Translations under genes and position numbers: made by a program | Assembly (NCBI GenBank): GCA_023428515.1 | Contig: JAEYXI010000261.1 | Span: 1 to 8,109, forward strand | Direction of reading: 5' to 3' | From: Pseudomonadota bacterium | GTDB taxonomy: Bacteria; Pseudomonadota; Alphaproteobacteria; Rhizobiales; Rhizobiaceae | Length of the DNA: 8,109 nt | The notes under the pieces: model-generated | What the model was told of the DNA's origin: nothing | Seen by the model: only the letters and a program-made list of their open reading frames with translations | Databases searched by the model: none | In this document: positions 1 to 6,663 of the stretch, one piece after another | Position numbering within the stretch: the first letter of the stretch is position 1 | Layout of the letters: each line of letters opens with the position of its first letter

Positions 1-1156
1 TTCCAGGCCAGGCGGCATCAGCCGCCGCACCTTCCTTCAGGTCTCTGCCGCCGGCGTCGTGACCGCCACCACGCTCCGCCCGCGCTTCGCCAATGCCGAA
101 GCCTATTCGAAATTCACCTGGATCTCGCCGCGCGGCACGCTCGAAGTGCTCGACGACTATCCGTACTGGATCGGCAAGAAGATGGGTTATTTCGATGCCA
201 CCGAGCTTGGCATCGACACCGACATGCAGCCCGGCCCGTCCGACGGCACCGCGACGGTCAAGTTCGTCGACGTCGGCCAGGCCGATATGGGCTTCCCGTC
301 ACCGGGCGTGTTCTCCTTCGCGCTGGAAAACGGCATGAAGCTGAAGTCCGCCTTCCACATGGGTGCCAAGGACACGTTCAGCCTCGCCTTCCGCAAGGGC
401 GAGGGCACCAACGACCTGAAGACGCTGGAAGGCAAGACCATCCTGCTCGGCTCCGCCGCCTGGCAGTCGATCGTCGACCCGATGCTGGCCGTACAGGGCG
501 TCGACGTCCCCAAGGTGAAGTATGTCGAGGCCGGCTGGCCGACCTGGGCGACCGCGCTGAAGGCCGGCCAGGGCGACGCCGCACTGTCGTGGGAAGGCCT
601 GCGCGCTGAGTGGATCGGCAGCGGCCTGGAGTTCGAATACTGGCTCGGCGTGCAGCGTTCGCCGCTCTTTGCCAACACCTTCGTGGTGCGCGCCGCGGAT
701 CTCGAGGATCCCGACAAGAAGGCTTTCCTCGAGAAGTACTTGCGCGGCTGGGCCATGGGTCTCGAATTCGGCTATCAGAATCCACGCGCCGCGGTCGAGG
801 CCGTGTTCGAGCAGTTCCCGACGCTCGCCACCAATATCGGGCCGGAGCTGGGCACCACCTCGATCCTGCAGCAGATCGCCGTCTTCCGTGGGGACATGGA
901 CAAGCGCAAGGGCTGGGGCGACCATGACATGGCCGCGTGGCAGACCTTCTTCGACGAGATCCACAAGCTCAAGCAGATAACCAACCCGGTGAAGGCGGAG
1001 GATGTCTGCACCAACGAGCTGATCGCAGCCGCCAACGACTTCGACCACGCCAAGGTCAAGGCCGACGCCGACGCCTACAAGCTTAGCGACGCTTTTGCCG
1101 CGATCGATGTCGACAACGTCAAGGCGCATCTCTACGACCAGGCCGTGCCCGGTTGA
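1..1156 (+). CDS. ABC transporter substrate-binding protein, NMT1/SsuA-like, Tat-exported (5' partial)
   Basis: Periplasmic solute-binding component of an ABC importer; ligand unknown. The reading frame is open to the left edge (first full codon at nt 2), so the true start is outside the window. The GTG at 59 is not the start: in-frame codons before it encode a twin-arginine motif, SRRTFLQ, followed by a hydrophobic stretch and an ANA cleavage site. The mature part resembles the NMT1/THI5-SsuA type II binding fold: an early WIGKKMGYF segment, 'ADMGFPSPG' in lobe 1, and 'LKTLEGKTILLGS', the usual hinge-side motif of this family, then 'GQGDAALSWEG'. About 350 mature residues is normal. Family resemblance is from motif reading; nitrate, sulfonate, pyrimidine or aromatic ligands cannot be told apart. 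The following genes are enzymes, so permease and ATPase genes probably lie upstream. The gene ends in TGA at 1154-1156. Confidence 0.85.
   Translation, partial: SRPGGISRRTFLQVSAAGVVTATTLRPRFANAEAYSKFTWISPRGTLEVLDDYPYWIGKKMGYFDATELGIDTDMQPGPSDGTATVKFVDVGQADMGFPSPGVFSFALENGMKLKSAFHMGAKDTFSLAFRKGEGTNDLKTLEGKTILLGSAAWQSIVDPMLAVQGVDVPKVKYVEAGWPTWATALKAGQGDAALSWEGLRAEWIGSGLEFEYWLGVQRSPLFANTFVVRAADLEDPDKKAFLEKYLRGWAMGLEFGYQNPRAAVEAVFEQFPTLATNIGPELGTTSILQQIAVFRGDMDKRKGWGDHDMAAWQTFFDEIHKLKQITNPVKAEDVCTNELIAAANDFDHAKVKADADAYKLSDAFAAIDVDNVKAHLYDQAVPG
2..97 (+). other. Tat signal peptide coding segment of the SBP (partial)
   Basis: Codons from nt 20 read S-R-R-T-F-L-Q, a good match to the twin-arginine consensus S-R-R-x-F-L-K. 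They are followed by VSAAGVVTATTL (hydrophobic core) and RFANA, where A-N-A at nt 89-97 is a signal peptidase I site. The folded protein would therefore be exported by Tat rather than Sec. This segment also shows that the gene begins left of the window. Confidence 0.85.
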
Positions 1157-1178
1157 GGCAACGAGTCGGATAAACCCC

Positions 1179-1208
1179 GGCGCGGGCGGCGATAATGCCG
1201 TGCGCGCC
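1179..1208 (+). promoter_or_regulatory. Strong imperfect hairpin between the SBP and dehydrogenase 1 genes
   Basis: GGCGCG (1179-1184) pairs with CGCGCC (1203-1208). A G-G mismatch and a G-U pair follow, then CGGC (1187-1190) pairs with GCCG (1197-1200) around a GATAAT loop. No T-run follows, so it is not a canonical intrinsic terminator. In ABC operons a stem directly after the SBP gene often protects SBP mRNA or lowers readthrough; that role is inferred here. Confidence 0.5.
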
Positions 1209-1230
1209 AAACTGAAGAAGCTTGCAAGTC

Positions 1231-1237
1231 GGGGAGG
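1231..1237 (+). promoter_or_regulatory. Ribosome binding site fixing the dehydrogenase 1 start
   Basis: GGGGAGG lies 5 nt before the ATG at 1243. An in-frame TTG at 1222 would put this purine run inside the coding region and lacks its own Shine-Dalgarno sequence, so ATG 1243 is preferred. Confidence 0.7.
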
Positions 1238-1242
1238 GCCTG

Positions 1243-2328
1243 ATGGCCGATAAAGTGAAAGTTCTCGTCGTCGGTCTCGGCAATATGGGCGCCTCGCACG
1301 CCAGCGCCTATCACCGCAATCCGGGCTTCGAGATCGTCGGGCTCGTAAGCCGCACGATCAAGTCGAAGAAGATACCTGACGAGCTGAAGGGCTATCCTCT
1401 TTTCGAGAGTTACGAGGAGGCGCTGGAGGCCACGAAACCCGACGCCGTCTCGATCAACACGTGGCCGAATACGCACGCGGAATATGCCATCAAGGCGATC
1501 AATTCAGGCGCGCATGTGTTCATGGAAAAACCGCTCGCCACCAATATCGAGGATGCCGAGAAGGTGGTGAAGCTCGCCCGCGAGAAGAATAAGAAGCTGG
1601 TGCTCGGCTACATCCTGCGCGTCCATCCGTCATGGATAAAATTCATCGAGCTCGGCAAGACGCTCGGCAAGCCGCTGGTCATGCGCCTCAACCTTAACCA
1701 GCAGAGCAATGGGCCGGCCTGGAGCTGGCACAAGAACCTGATCGACAGCCTCATCCCGATCGAAGATTGCGGCGTGCACTATGTTGACGTCATGTGCCAA
1801 CTCACGGATGCAAAGCCGGTGCGCGTTCATGGCAGCGGCGCCAAGCTGGGGGCGGAGGCCGACAAGCCCAACTACGGCCATCTCCACGTCACTTTCGACG
1901 ACGGCTCGGTCGGCTGGTACGAGGCCGGCTGGGGTCCGATGATGAGCGAGGAGGCCTTCTTCGTGAAGGACGTGGTCGGTCCGAAGGGCGCTGTGTCGAT
2001 CGTGCCTGGCCATTCCGAAGGCAAGGACCAGCTCGCCGACATCTCTGACTCCGCCGACATCGACCGCCACACCAAGACCGACGCGATCCGCTACCACCAC
2101 GCCGAAGTCGGCCCGGACAAGAACTTCGTCAAGAAGGACGAGATGTTCAACATGACGGACGAGCCCGGCCACCAGGAACTCTGCGACCGCGAGCAGGCCT
2201 TCTTCCTGAAAGCCATCCAGGAGGATCTCGATCTCACCGAGTCCATGGATGCGGCGGTGAACAGCCTGCGCATCGTGCTGGCGGCCGAGCAGTCGATCAA
2301 CGAGAAGCGCGTCGTCGAACTGGCCTGA
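1243..2328 (+). CDS. Gfo/Idh/MocA family NAD(P)-dependent oxidoreductase 1
   Basis: Cytosolic dehydrogenase, 361 residues, acting by family on a hydroxyl of a sugar, cyclitol or similar polyol; substrate unknown. The N-terminal Rossmann domain (about residues 1-125) has the nucleotide loop G-L-G-N-M-G at 11-16 and the family hallmark E-K-P at 95-97, whose Lys96 is the usual catalytic lysine. The C-terminal alpha/beta substrate domain carries D-C-G-V-H at 175-179, the Asp-x3-His catalytic motif, so the active site looks intact. It has an internal 'WSWHKNLIDSL' segment and a long C-terminal half, like many catabolic members. It starts 86 nt after the SBP stop on the same strand and is probably co-transcribed, although a strong hairpin lies between them. 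It is only distantly similar to the second Gfo/Idh/MocA gene on the other strand. The family call is secure; specific names such as inositol dehydrogenase are not supported. Confidence 0.9.
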   Translation: MADKVKVLVVGLGNMGASHASAYHRNPGFEIVGLVSRTIKSKKIPDELKGYPLFESYEEALEATKPDAVSINTWPNTHAEYAIKAINSGAHVFMEKPLATNIEDAEKVVKLAREKNKKLVLGYILRVHPSWIKFIELGKTLGKPLVMRLNLNQQSNGPAWSWHKNLIDSLIPIEDCGVHYVDVMCQLTDAKPVRVHGSGAKLGAEADKPNYGHLHVTFDDGSVGWYEAGWGPMMSEEAFFVKDVVGPKGAVSIVPGHSEGKDQLADISDSADIDRHTKTDAIRYHHAEVGPDKNFVKKDEMFNMTDEPGHQELCDREQAFFLKAIQEDLDLTESMDAAVNSLRIVLAAEQSINEKRVVELA

Positions 2329-2395
2329 ACCTGCAGGACGTTGCAGCGACATGCGGTGCGGTCGATCAGCTCCGCCCGATGCCGGCCGAACCAAC

Positions 2396-2400
2396 GGAGA
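2396..2400 (+). promoter_or_regulatory. Ribosome binding site fixing the amidohydrolase start
   Basis: GGAGA sits 6 nt before ATG 2407. The open frame extends upstream to a TTG at 2341, but those 22 codons are rich in Arg and Ser and unlike the N-terminus of the family. The beta-strand 'YDLVLKGGRVLD' that normally opens these proteins begins just after 2407. Confidence 0.65.
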
Positions 2401-2406
2401 GTCCCG

Positions 2407-3618
2407 ATGAGTGAATCGGCTGCCGCGCGGGACTATGATCTCGTCCTGAAGGGCGGGCGCGTGCTCGATGAGCGCAACGGCGTCGACGGCGTCTTCGACG
2501 TGGCCATCAAGGCCGGCAAGATCGCCGCGGTCGGCAAGGATCTTTCCGCGAAGGCGCGCCGGGTCGAGGATGTCGGCGGCGCCATCGTCGCGCCGGGCCT
2601 CATCGACATACACACGCATGTCTACCACAAGGCCACGTCGCTCAGCGTCGATCCCGGCTTCAGGGCACGGGGCTCGGCCACCACGACCCTGGTCGACGCC
2701 GGCAGCGCCGGCGCCGGCAATTACGATGGCTTTCGCGACTATGTGATGGCGCAGTCGCCCTACCGCATATTCGCCTTCCTCAACATCTCGTTCCCTGGAA
2801 TCTTCGGTTTCGATAAGGACGTGATGATCGGCGAGGCGACGCTTCGCGAAATGGTTCCGGTCCATCGCTGTGTCGCAAAGATCGAGGAGAACCGCGACCG
2901 CATCGTCGGGGTCAAGGTGCGCATCGGCGGGCCGGTGACGGGTGAACTCAGCCTGGGCGCGCTAGAGCTTGCGCTCGAGGCGGCCAACGCGGTCGGCCTG
3001 CCGCTGATGACGCATATCGGCACCGCCCCGCCGAGCTATGCCGACGTCGTCTCCATGCTGCGTCCCGGCGATATCCTCACCCACTGCTTCCGGCCCGCGC
3101 CCAACTCTGCGCTCGGCGAAGACGGCAAGGTGCTGAAAGCCGTGCACGAAGCGCGCGAGCGCGGCGTGCTGTTCGACATCGCCCATGGCATGGGCGCCTT
3201 CGGCTACGAGACGACGGAAGGCGCGCTCAGCCAGAATTTCCTCCCCGACCTGATCTCTTCGGACGTGCATGTGATCGCCGTCGAGGGGCCTGGCTACGAT
3301 CTCCTCCACACGATGAGCAAGCTCCTGAACTGCGGCCTGACCCTGCCGCAGGTGATCGGCATGTCGACGAGCCGGCCGGCGCTCGCCATCCGCAGGCCGG
3401 AGATCGGCCATCTCGGGGTGGGCGCACCGGCCGACATCACCGTGCTGAAGCAGGTCGACAGCGACTACGTGTTCGAGGATGTGACCGGTGCGAAAAGGCA
3501 GGGCACGACCCTGCTGCAGCCCGTCGCGGTCTATCTTGAAGGCAGGCCGATGGAACTGGCGCGGCGGCCCTTCGAAGAGCCCTTCATCGGCTCCTGCGGG
3601 CACGACCACCAGCACTAG
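2407..3618 (+). CDS. COG3964-type amidohydrolase/deacetylase metallohydrolase
   Basis: Binuclear-metal hydrolase of the amidohydrolase superfamily, 403 residues, cytosolic. The opening YDLVLKGGRVLDERN (10-24) and closing 'ADITVLK' are the beta-sandwich halves that flank the TIM barrel. Metal ligands appear complete: H69-x-H71 in 'GLIDIHTHVYH', K170 in 'GVKVRIG' (likely the carboxylated bridging lysine), H203 in 'LPLMTHIG', H226 in 'GDILTHCF', and D286 in 'SSDVHV'. This pattern and the 'DAGSAGAGNYDGF' segment (97-109) fit COG3964 proteins, often mislabelled dihydroorotase. From memory, characterised members remove acetyl groups from small hydroxy acids; the substrate here is unknown. The C-terminus ends GSCGHDHQH, a short Cys/His tail. 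It lies 78 nt after dehydrogenase 1 on the same strand and is probably the last gene of that block. In the pathway it could deacylate or ring-open an intermediate. Confidence 0.88.
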   Translation: MSESAAARDYDLVLKGGRVLDERNGVDGVFDVAIKAGKIAAVGKDLSAKARRVEDVGGAIVAPGLIDIHTHVYHKATSLSVDPGFRARGSATTTLVDAGSAGAGNYDGFRDYVMAQSPYRIFAFLNISFPGIFGFDKDVMIGEATLREMVPVHRCVAKIEENRDRIVGVKVRIGGPVTGELSLGALELALEAANAVGLPLMTHIGTAPPSYADVVSMLRPGDILTHCFRPAPNSALGEDGKVLKAVHEARERGVLFDIAHGMGAFGYETTEGALSQNFLPDLISSDVHVIAVEGPGYDLLHTMSKLLNCGLTLPQVIGMSTSRPALAIRRPEIGHLGVGAPADITVLKQVDSDYVFEDVTGAKRQGTTLLQPVAVYLEGRPMELARRPFEEPFIGSCGHDHQH

Positions 3619-3625
3619 CCGGGTC

Positions 3626-3640
3626 GCGCCGCTGCGGCGT
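3626..3640. terminator. GC hairpin between convergent genes (weak, possibly bidirectional)
   Basis: CGCCG (3627-3631) pairs with CGGCG (3635-3639) around a 3-nt loop, extendable by one G-U pair. It lies in the 51-bp gap between the tail-to-tail stops at 3618 and 3670. There is no T-run on either strand, so it is at most a weak or Rho-assisted end signal. Confidence 0.25.
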
Positions 3641-3669
3641 CGAGGCGGCGGCCAGCGCCCTTCAGACAA

Positions 3670-4671
3670 TCAGCCGATCTTCACCACATTGCCGGTGCGC
3701 GCCGATTCCTCGGCAGCGAGCGTCGCTTCGAGCGCGGCCGCGGCATCGTCAGGCCTGCCGATCTCCGGCTTGCGACCGGCCAGCGCGCAATTGGTGAAGT
3801 AGGTGAATTCGTCGCGCAGCGCGCCGCCACGCACGCCCTCGAACATCGGCCAGTAGGTCGTGTCGGGGCTGTGCAGCCTGCTGGCGTCGACGATGCCGAG
3901 ATTGGGGAACGTGTCCTGCACATGGATGATCCCCTCCGTACCGATAATCGACATGCGCTCGTCGATGTCGAACGGCGTCTTCTCCGGCATGCACCAGACC
4001 GTCTCCAGCGTCGCTGTCGCGCCGCTTGCGAAGCGGTACATGGTCTGGCCGATATCGGGATGCTTCAGTCCGCGCACGTCCACCGTCTGCGCATAGGCCG
4101 AGACGATGCGCTCGCCGGTGAACCACAGCATGATGTCGGTATCATGGATCGCGTCGCCGACGATCGGGCCGATCTTGTTGAGGATCTCCGGCGTCCATGC
4201 AGCCGGGATGTTGCGGCGCGAGCTCAGCGCCACGATCTTGCCGATGCGTCCGGCGTCGATCGCCTCTTTGGCCATGCGATAGCGCGGGTTGAACCGCACG
4301 ATATGGCCGATGAAGAGGATGCCCTTCGCGCCTTTCGACGCGGCGACGATCTTCTGCGCATCCGCGACCGTCGAGGCGATCGGCTTCTCCAAGAAGACGT
4401 GCTTGCCGGCCTTGAGCGCCGCGATCGCCGGCTCGGTGTGCTGGTCCCACATCGTGCAGATGGAGACGGCATCGATCTCCGTATCGGCAAGCAACTCGTG
4501 GTAGTCGCGGTAGAGCTTCTTCACGCCGAACTTCTTGCCCTGTTCGGCGAGCCGGCTTTCGGTGCGCGTGCAGAGCGCGGCAAGCTCGAGATTGGGTATG
4601 CCCTTGATGGTCTCGGCATGGATTTCGCCGAACCAGCCGAGGCCGATGACGCCGATACGCAGTCTGTCCAA
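3670..4671 (-). CDS. Gfo/Idh/MocA family NAD(P)-dependent oxidoreductase 2
   Basis: Cytosolic dehydrogenase, 333 residues, a typical length. The Rossmann loop G-L-G-W-F-G is at residues 10-15 and the E-K-P motif at 95-97 (catalytic Lys96). 'GHIVRFNPRYR' at 122-132 is the family's usual linker-strand motif. The second catalytic motif reads G172-D173-A-I-H176-D-T-D179, so the Asp is one residue later than in the common D-x3-H pattern (compare D175-C-G-V-H179 in the other Gfo gene of this window). Only alignment can show whether this is a variant or a loss. The start is TTG at 4671-4669: it has a strong purine-rich site just upstream, and the nucleotide loop lies only ten residues in, leaving no room for a later start. 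It begins 11 nt after the SDR stop and is the last gene of the minus-strand operon. The substrate is unknown; the product of the SDR or the neighbouring unknown protein is a reasonable guess. Confidence 0.9.
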   Translation of the reverse strand: MDRLRIGVIGLGWFGEIHAETIKGIPNLELAALCTRTESRLAEQGKKFGVKKLYRDYHELLADTEIDAVSICTMWDQHTEPAIAALKAGKHVFLEKPIASTVADAQKIVAASKGAKGILFIGHIVRFNPRYRMAKEAIDAGRIGKIVALSSRRNIPAAWTPEILNKIGPIVGDAIHDTDIMLWFTGERIVSAYAQTVDVRGLKHPDIGQTMYRFASGATATLETVWCMPEKTPFDIDERMSIIGTEGIIHVQDTFPNLGIVDASRLHSPDTTYWPMFEGVRGGALRDEFTYFTNCALAGRKPEIGRPDDAAAALEATLAAEESARTGNVVKIG

Positions 4672-4676
4672 TGTCC

Positions 4677-4683
4677 CCTCCCT
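4677..4683 (-). promoter_or_regulatory. Ribosome binding site supporting the TTG start of dehydrogenase 2
   Basis: On the minus strand AGGGAGG ends 5 nt before TTG at 4671. Its first base is the A of the SDR stop codon TGA (4685-4683), so the two genes are tightly packed and probably translated as one message. Confidence 0.7.
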
Positions 4684-5462
4684 CAGAAGTCCTCGAGCGT
4701 CAGCTCGCGTGCCATGACGATGTTGCCCGCCGTCAATCCGCAGTCCACGGGAATGGCCGCGCCGGTGACGGCGCTGGCCGCGTCCGACGCCAGGAACGCG
4801 ATGACGCGCGCCACCTCGTCCGGCTCGACGATGCGGCCGAGCGGATACCAGCGCTCCAGCGTCTTCAGCACTTCCGGGTCCTTCGCCTTGCGCTCGTCCC
4901 AGATCGGCGTGCGCACGGTGCCGGGCAGCACGATGTTGGCGCGGATGCCGTAGCGGCCGTATTCGAGCGCCAGCGCCTTGGTCATCGCGATCAAGCCGGC
5001 CTTGGCGGCGCTGTAGGCGGGGTCGCCCAGCGCGTGCAGTCCGTTCACCGAGCCGACATTGACGATCGAGCCCGACCGCCGTTCGACCATCTCGGGCAAC
5101 ACCGCATGAGCGCAGGCATAGGCGCCGTTGAGATTGGCGTTGACGTCCGCTTCCCAGCCCTTCGGATCGGTGACGGAAAGGGTGGGGTAGCGCGACACGC
5201 CGGCATTGTTGATCAGCACATGCACGTCACCGAAGCCGGCGAAAGCCTGTTTCACCTCGTCGGGCGAGCCGATGTCGGCCTGCGCGGCCTTGACCGTGAT
5301 CCCGTCCTTGCCGAGCGACTGCTTCAGCTCCAGCACCTTGTCGCTGCGGTCGACCGCGGCGATCGTCGCGCCCTCCGCGCCGAAGAAACGGCAGAGCCAT
5401 TGGCCGATGCCGCCGGCCGCTCCGGTGATGGCGACCGTCTTTCCTGCGAAAGCGCCCGTCAT
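4683..5462 (-). CDS. SDR family NAD(P)-dependent oxidoreductase
   Basis: Classical short-chain dehydrogenase, 259 residues, which reversibly oxidises a secondary alcohol or reduces a ketone in the cytosol. The motifs are all present: cofactor loop T-G-A-A-G-G-I-G at 13-20, N-N-A-G at 85-88, structural Asn in 'NANLNG' at 108-113, catalytic Ser138, Tyr150 and Lys154 (YSAAK), and 'PGTVRTPIW' after the active site. Asp38 at the end of the second strand (AAVDRS) favours NAD over NADP. The start chosen is ATG 5462-5460, whose A-T-G-A overlaps the TGA of the upstream gene (5461-5459), a standard sign of translational coupling. The frame stays open upstream to 5522, but that part only shadows the previous gene. 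It sits between the unknown protein and dehydrogenase 2. Names such as glucose or ribitol dehydrogenase are not justified. Confidence 0.92.
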   Translation of the reverse strand: MTGAFAGKTVAITGAAGGIGQWLCRFFGAEGATIAAVDRSDKVLELKQSLGKDGITVKAAQADIGSPDEVKQAFAGFGDVHVLINNAGVSRYPTLSVTDPKGWEADVNANLNGAYACAHAVLPEMVERRSGSIVNVGSVNGLHALGDPAYSAAKAGLIAMTKALALEYGRYGIRANIVLPGTVRTPIWDERKAKDPEVLKTLERWYPLGRIVEPDEVARVIAFLASDAASAVTGAAIPVDCGLTAGNIVMARELTLEDF

Positions 5463-6637
5463 TGTCCGTCCCTCAATGCATCTCCTATCCAGGCGAGGTT
5501 GGCGCGCCTCAAATGTCCCCAATTGTAGAAGGCGAATTCGGTGACGCCGCCGGCGCGCAACGCCTCGATGGCGGCGAGGAATTCGCCCTTGCTCGCCAAA
5601 TCGGGATAGGCCGGCCGCAATATGCCGCGCAGTTTACCAACGCCGCCGAGCCTCCGCTTGATGTCGAACAGATCGGCTTTCACCCGCGCCGCGCCCGGCT
5701 CGTAGAAACAGGCTTCGATGCGGTCGGCAATCCCGGCCAGCGCCTTGAGGTCGGTGCCCTCGTACCATGCGCCGCCGGTCGGCCGCGCGACAGAGGGAAT
5801 GACCGAGACCGTCACGTCCCTTCGCACCGCGGCGCGGATTTCGGCGATCAGCGAGGTGACCACCGCTGAGCGGAAATCGAGATAGCGGCGCAGCTCGCCG
5901 TTTTCGGCGACGTCGGCCATCCAGAAGGCGTCCGCCATGTCATCGGGGAAATCGACATCGCTGTCGAGATAAGCGGTGATTTCCTCCGCGACCTTGGCCT
6001 TCAGCCGCCTGGCATCGATGCCCGCCTTTTCCGCACCGGTGATGCAATGCTCGCAGAAGCAGAGCCCGAGCTTGCTATCGAGCCACCTGTTGGGTTTGTT
6101 GAGCGCGAATTCGTGATGATAGCCATGCGCATAGGGCGTGAAGCCCGGCGCCTCCAGCGACAGGCCCGACACTGGATAGTTTTCCGTCACGTCCTTCGCC
6201 AGCCCGACGGCATAGGCGCGAGCCGCCGGCGCCGATGGGCAGAGGTTGTAGTAATAGGGATCGCCAAAAGCGTTGCGCACGACCGCATCGGAATGCGCCA
6301 TACCGAGCAGCGTGTTGTGCAGCAGCACAAGCCAGACATTGACCTGCATGTTGCTGGCGTCGGTCAGCTCGCGCAACACGTCCTGCTTCTTCAGCAGGCT
6401 GTTGGCGACCGGCTTGATCGCGCCGTAGCGGGACGGGTCGGCGTTGAAATAGACGGTGCCGTCCTCCGGGAAATAGACCTTTCCGCTCTTGCCGTGCGGC
6501 CGCAGGAACTTGCCGGCGTGATAGCTGCCGGCGATGGTGACGGTGTCGAGCCCCAGCGCGCGGAACTCGTCAAGCGCGTGCGCGACGCCGTGCTCCGCGA
6601 TGTCCCAGGCATAAGTGTAGATTGCCTTGTAGGTCAT
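5459..6637 (-). CDS. Conserved protein of unknown function, possible TIM-barrel enzyme with CFCEHC motif
   Basis: A 392-residue cytosolic protein that I do not recognise with certainty; no signal peptide or membrane segment. The order of hydrophobic strands and Asp/Glu/His-ended turns suggests a (beta/alpha)8 barrel: 'TVTIAGSYHAGKF' (32-44), 'VNVWLVLLHNTLLG' (99-112), 'VSGLSLEAPGF' (156-166, Glu162 at a strand end), 'VTVSVIPSVARP', 'IEACFYEPG', 'KLRGILRPAYPD', 'VTEFAFYNWGHL'. Such strand-end residues recall glycoside hydrolase-like barrels. C193-F-C195-E-H-C198, after 'LDSKLGL', could bind zinc or shape the active site; 'YHHEF' (173-177) lies nearby. The start is ATG 6637, 26 nt after the VOC stop, with only a weak Shine-Dalgarno sequence. 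The open frame reaches back to 6949, but that part overlaps the VOC gene and is an Arg-rich shadow. Its place between a VOC protein and an SDR suggests a pathway enzyme (cleavage, isomerisation or elimination); this is inference. Confidence 0.8.
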   Translation of the reverse strand: MTYKAIYTYAWDIAEHGVAHALDEFRALGLDTVTIAGSYHAGKFLRPHGKSGKVYFPEDGTVYFNADPSRYGAIKPVANSLLKKQDVLRELTDASNMQVNVWLVLLHNTLLGMAHSDAVVRNAFGDPYYYNLCPSAPAARAYAVGLAKDVTENYPVSGLSLEAPGFTPYAHGYHHEFALNKPNRWLDSKLGLCFCEHCITGAEKAGIDARRLKAKVAEEITAYLDSDVDFPDDMADAFWMADVAENGELRRYLDFRSAVVTSLIAEIRAAVRRDVTVSVIPSVARPTGGAWYEGTDLKALAGIADRIEACFYEPGAARVKADLFDIKRRLGGVGKLRGILRPAYPDLASKGEFLAAIEALRAGGVTEFAFYNWGHLRRANLAWIGDALRDGQ

Positions 6638-6663
6638 GTCTTGCAGCTCATGATTCTGCCCGG

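Noticed and set aside
299..1210. 303-codon open frame antisense to the SBP gene
   Set aside because: High-GC shadow frame: it has no family motifs, while the plus strand carries the Tat signal and SBP motifs. Similar antisense frames at 1630-2865, 2962-3669, 3871-4953 and 4671-5528 were rejected for the same reason.
1203..1230. CTGAAG...CTTGCAAG near 1211-1227 as a third operator copy upstream of dehydrogenase 1
   Set aside because: Only the left CTGAA half fits the consensus and the right arm lacks TTWCAG.
6634..6651. Five-codon mini-ORF (ATG 6651 to TGA 6634) overlapping the unknown gene's start by ATGA
   Set aside because: No Shine-Dalgarno sequence precedes it and such short frames are common by chance. 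It could be a coupling leader, but the sequence gives no further support.
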